From: JAHEJX01 sp041605955
GTDB taxonomy: Bacteria; Actinomycetota; Acidimicrobiia; Spongiisociales; UBA5794
NCBI GenBank assembly: GCA_041605955.1
Contig: JBFIXI010000120.1
Location: 1 to 6,482, forward strand
DNA: 6,482 bases
Direction of reading: 5' to 3'
Within the stretch, counting starts at the first letter, position 1, and every line of letters begins with the position of its first letter. The position numbers and the translations under genes were made by a program. The notes beneath the pieces are model-generated. The model was given only the letters and a program-made list of their open reading frames with translations, made no database searches and was not told where the DNA came from. Below, one piece after another: positions 5,824 through 6,482 of this stretch.

Positions 5824-6482
5824 TCAGGGCAACGCCACGAGCTTGCCGGTCGCTCGACCGGCTTCCATGTCGGCGTGAGCCTGGGCGATCTCGTCCAAAC
5901 GGTAGGTGCGGTGGATCGGCACGTGGGCCCGACCCGCCGCAGCCTCGTCGAGGAACTCCTGCAACACGGCGGGCGGGAGATCGCTTGCGTCGCCGCCGTA
6001 GGCCGTCAGCCGCACCCCGCGCGGGAGGTACTCGATCGGGTAGAAGTCGCGCACCGTCCACTGGTTCGACAACATCCCGGTGAAGCACACCACGCCATGC
6101 ACCCGTGTCGCCCGGAGTGTGTCGGGCAAGGTGGGCGTCCCGACGAGCTCGAGCGCAGCGTCTACCCCGTCGGGGATGAGGCTGCGGACCTGAGCGGCAA
6201 CATCACCATCGTCCACCAGCGGGTGCTGCACCCCGACCTCGCGAAGGACGTCGGCGCGGTCGGGGTTGCGGGTGGTCGAGAACACGGTCATGCCGAGGCG
6301 GCGGGCGAGCACGGCAGTCGCCATCCCGACCGACGAGGTGCCACCGCGGATCAGAATCGACTGCCCGGGTTGGGCGTCGAGGCCAACCGTCAGGGAACCG
6401 TAGGAGGTCTGCAGCATCTCGGGCACGGCGCCGAGGGTGGCCCAGTCGAGGCCGCTCGTGAACGCAATCGTTTGGGCCACCG
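5824..6482 (-). CDS. Zinc-type alcohol dehydrogenase / quinone reductase, C-terminal part (5' end outside window)
   Basis: About 218 residues are visible, ending in TGA at 5824-5826. The fragment holds the hinge segment AVPEMLQTSYGSL, then the Rossmann nucleotide site ILIRGGTSSVGMATAVLARRLG (split here as ILIRGG and TSSVGMATA, about 42-55), followed by VFSTTRNPDR, whose Ser/Arg residues after strand 2 suggest NADPH preference. Next come VDAALELVG and the C-terminal GKLVALP ending typical of medium-chain quinone reductase-like dehydrogenases. The N-terminal GroES-like catalytic domain, about 100-120 residues, must lie to the right of the window, so zinc ligands cannot be assessed. A GTG at 6478-6480 is not taken as the start because the family has a full domain before this point. 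The enzyme probably reduces enones, quinones or aldehydes; the substrate is unknown. Confidence 0.85.
   Translation of the reverse strand, partial: VAQTIAFTSGLDWATLGAVPEMLQTSYGSLTVGLDAQPGQSILIRGGTSSVGMATAVLARRLGMTVFSTTRNPDRADVLREVGVQHPLVDDGDVAAQVRSLIPDGVDAALELVGTPTLPDTLRATRVHGVVCFTGMLSNQWTVRDFYPIEYLPRGVRLTAYGGDASDLPPAVLQEFLDEAAAGRAHVPIHRTYRLDEIAQAHADMEAGRATGKLVALP

Noticed and set aside
5735..6088. 117-codon minus-strand frame over the dehydrogenase gene
   Set aside because: It overlaps the dehydrogenase in another frame on the same strand and has low-complexity Arg/Pro composition.
6478..6480. GTG as the start of the dehydrogenase
   Set aside because: The family carries a GroES-like domain before this point and the frame remains open to the window edge, so the codon is internal.

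Overview
The window is GC-rich bacterial DNA with closely packed genes, AAGGAG-type ribosome binding sites and some GTG starts. The gene types (a lipoprotein coupled to a secreted helical protein, an MgtC/DUF4010 membrane protein, a Gal80-like Gfo/Idh/MocA protein) suit a high-GC actinobacterium, possibly an uncultured lineage. That assignment is an inference from composition and gene style; there is no marker gene here.

Layout. (1) Bases 1-486 (+) hold the 3' end of a collagen-like protein: Gly-X-Y triplets followed by a beta-rich C-terminal domain. A UUCG-loop hairpin at 523-550 separates it from a convergent minus-strand pair. (2) That pair is a small four-helix membrane protein of DUF2269/CopD-like type (1706-1242) followed 8 bases later by a GNAT acetyltransferase (1233-622). 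(3) A divergent intergenic region (1707-1882) with a 10-base direct repeat leads to a plus-strand pair: a lipoprotein (1883-2230) overlapping by ATGA a secreted alpha-helical protein (2227-3000). A strong hairpin at 3018-3046 closes that operon. (4) An MgtC/SapB-DUF4010 multi-pass membrane protein follows (3106-4392, +). (5) Between it and the next gene lies a minus-strand 3' fragment of a tRNA-Asn (about 4411-4457): complete T arm, GTT anticodon loop and 3' acceptor strand, but no 5' half. (6) A Gfo/Idh/MocA-family protein of the Gal80-like EWP type (4575-5675, +) faces the truncated C-terminal part of a zinc-type alcohol dehydrogenase/quinone reductase (6482-5824, -), with a short inverted repeat between them.

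The genes do not form one pathway. Two themes stand out. One is the cell envelope: the collagen-like protein, the lipoprotein/helical pair and two membrane proteins. The other is NAD(P)-linked oxidoreductases to the right of the tRNA fragment. If the fragment is an attachment-site scar, the right-hand genes would lie on the element side. No integrase, transposase, CRISPR array or recognised defence system is visible. The least explained items are the tRNA fragment and the coupled lipoprotein/secreted helical pair.
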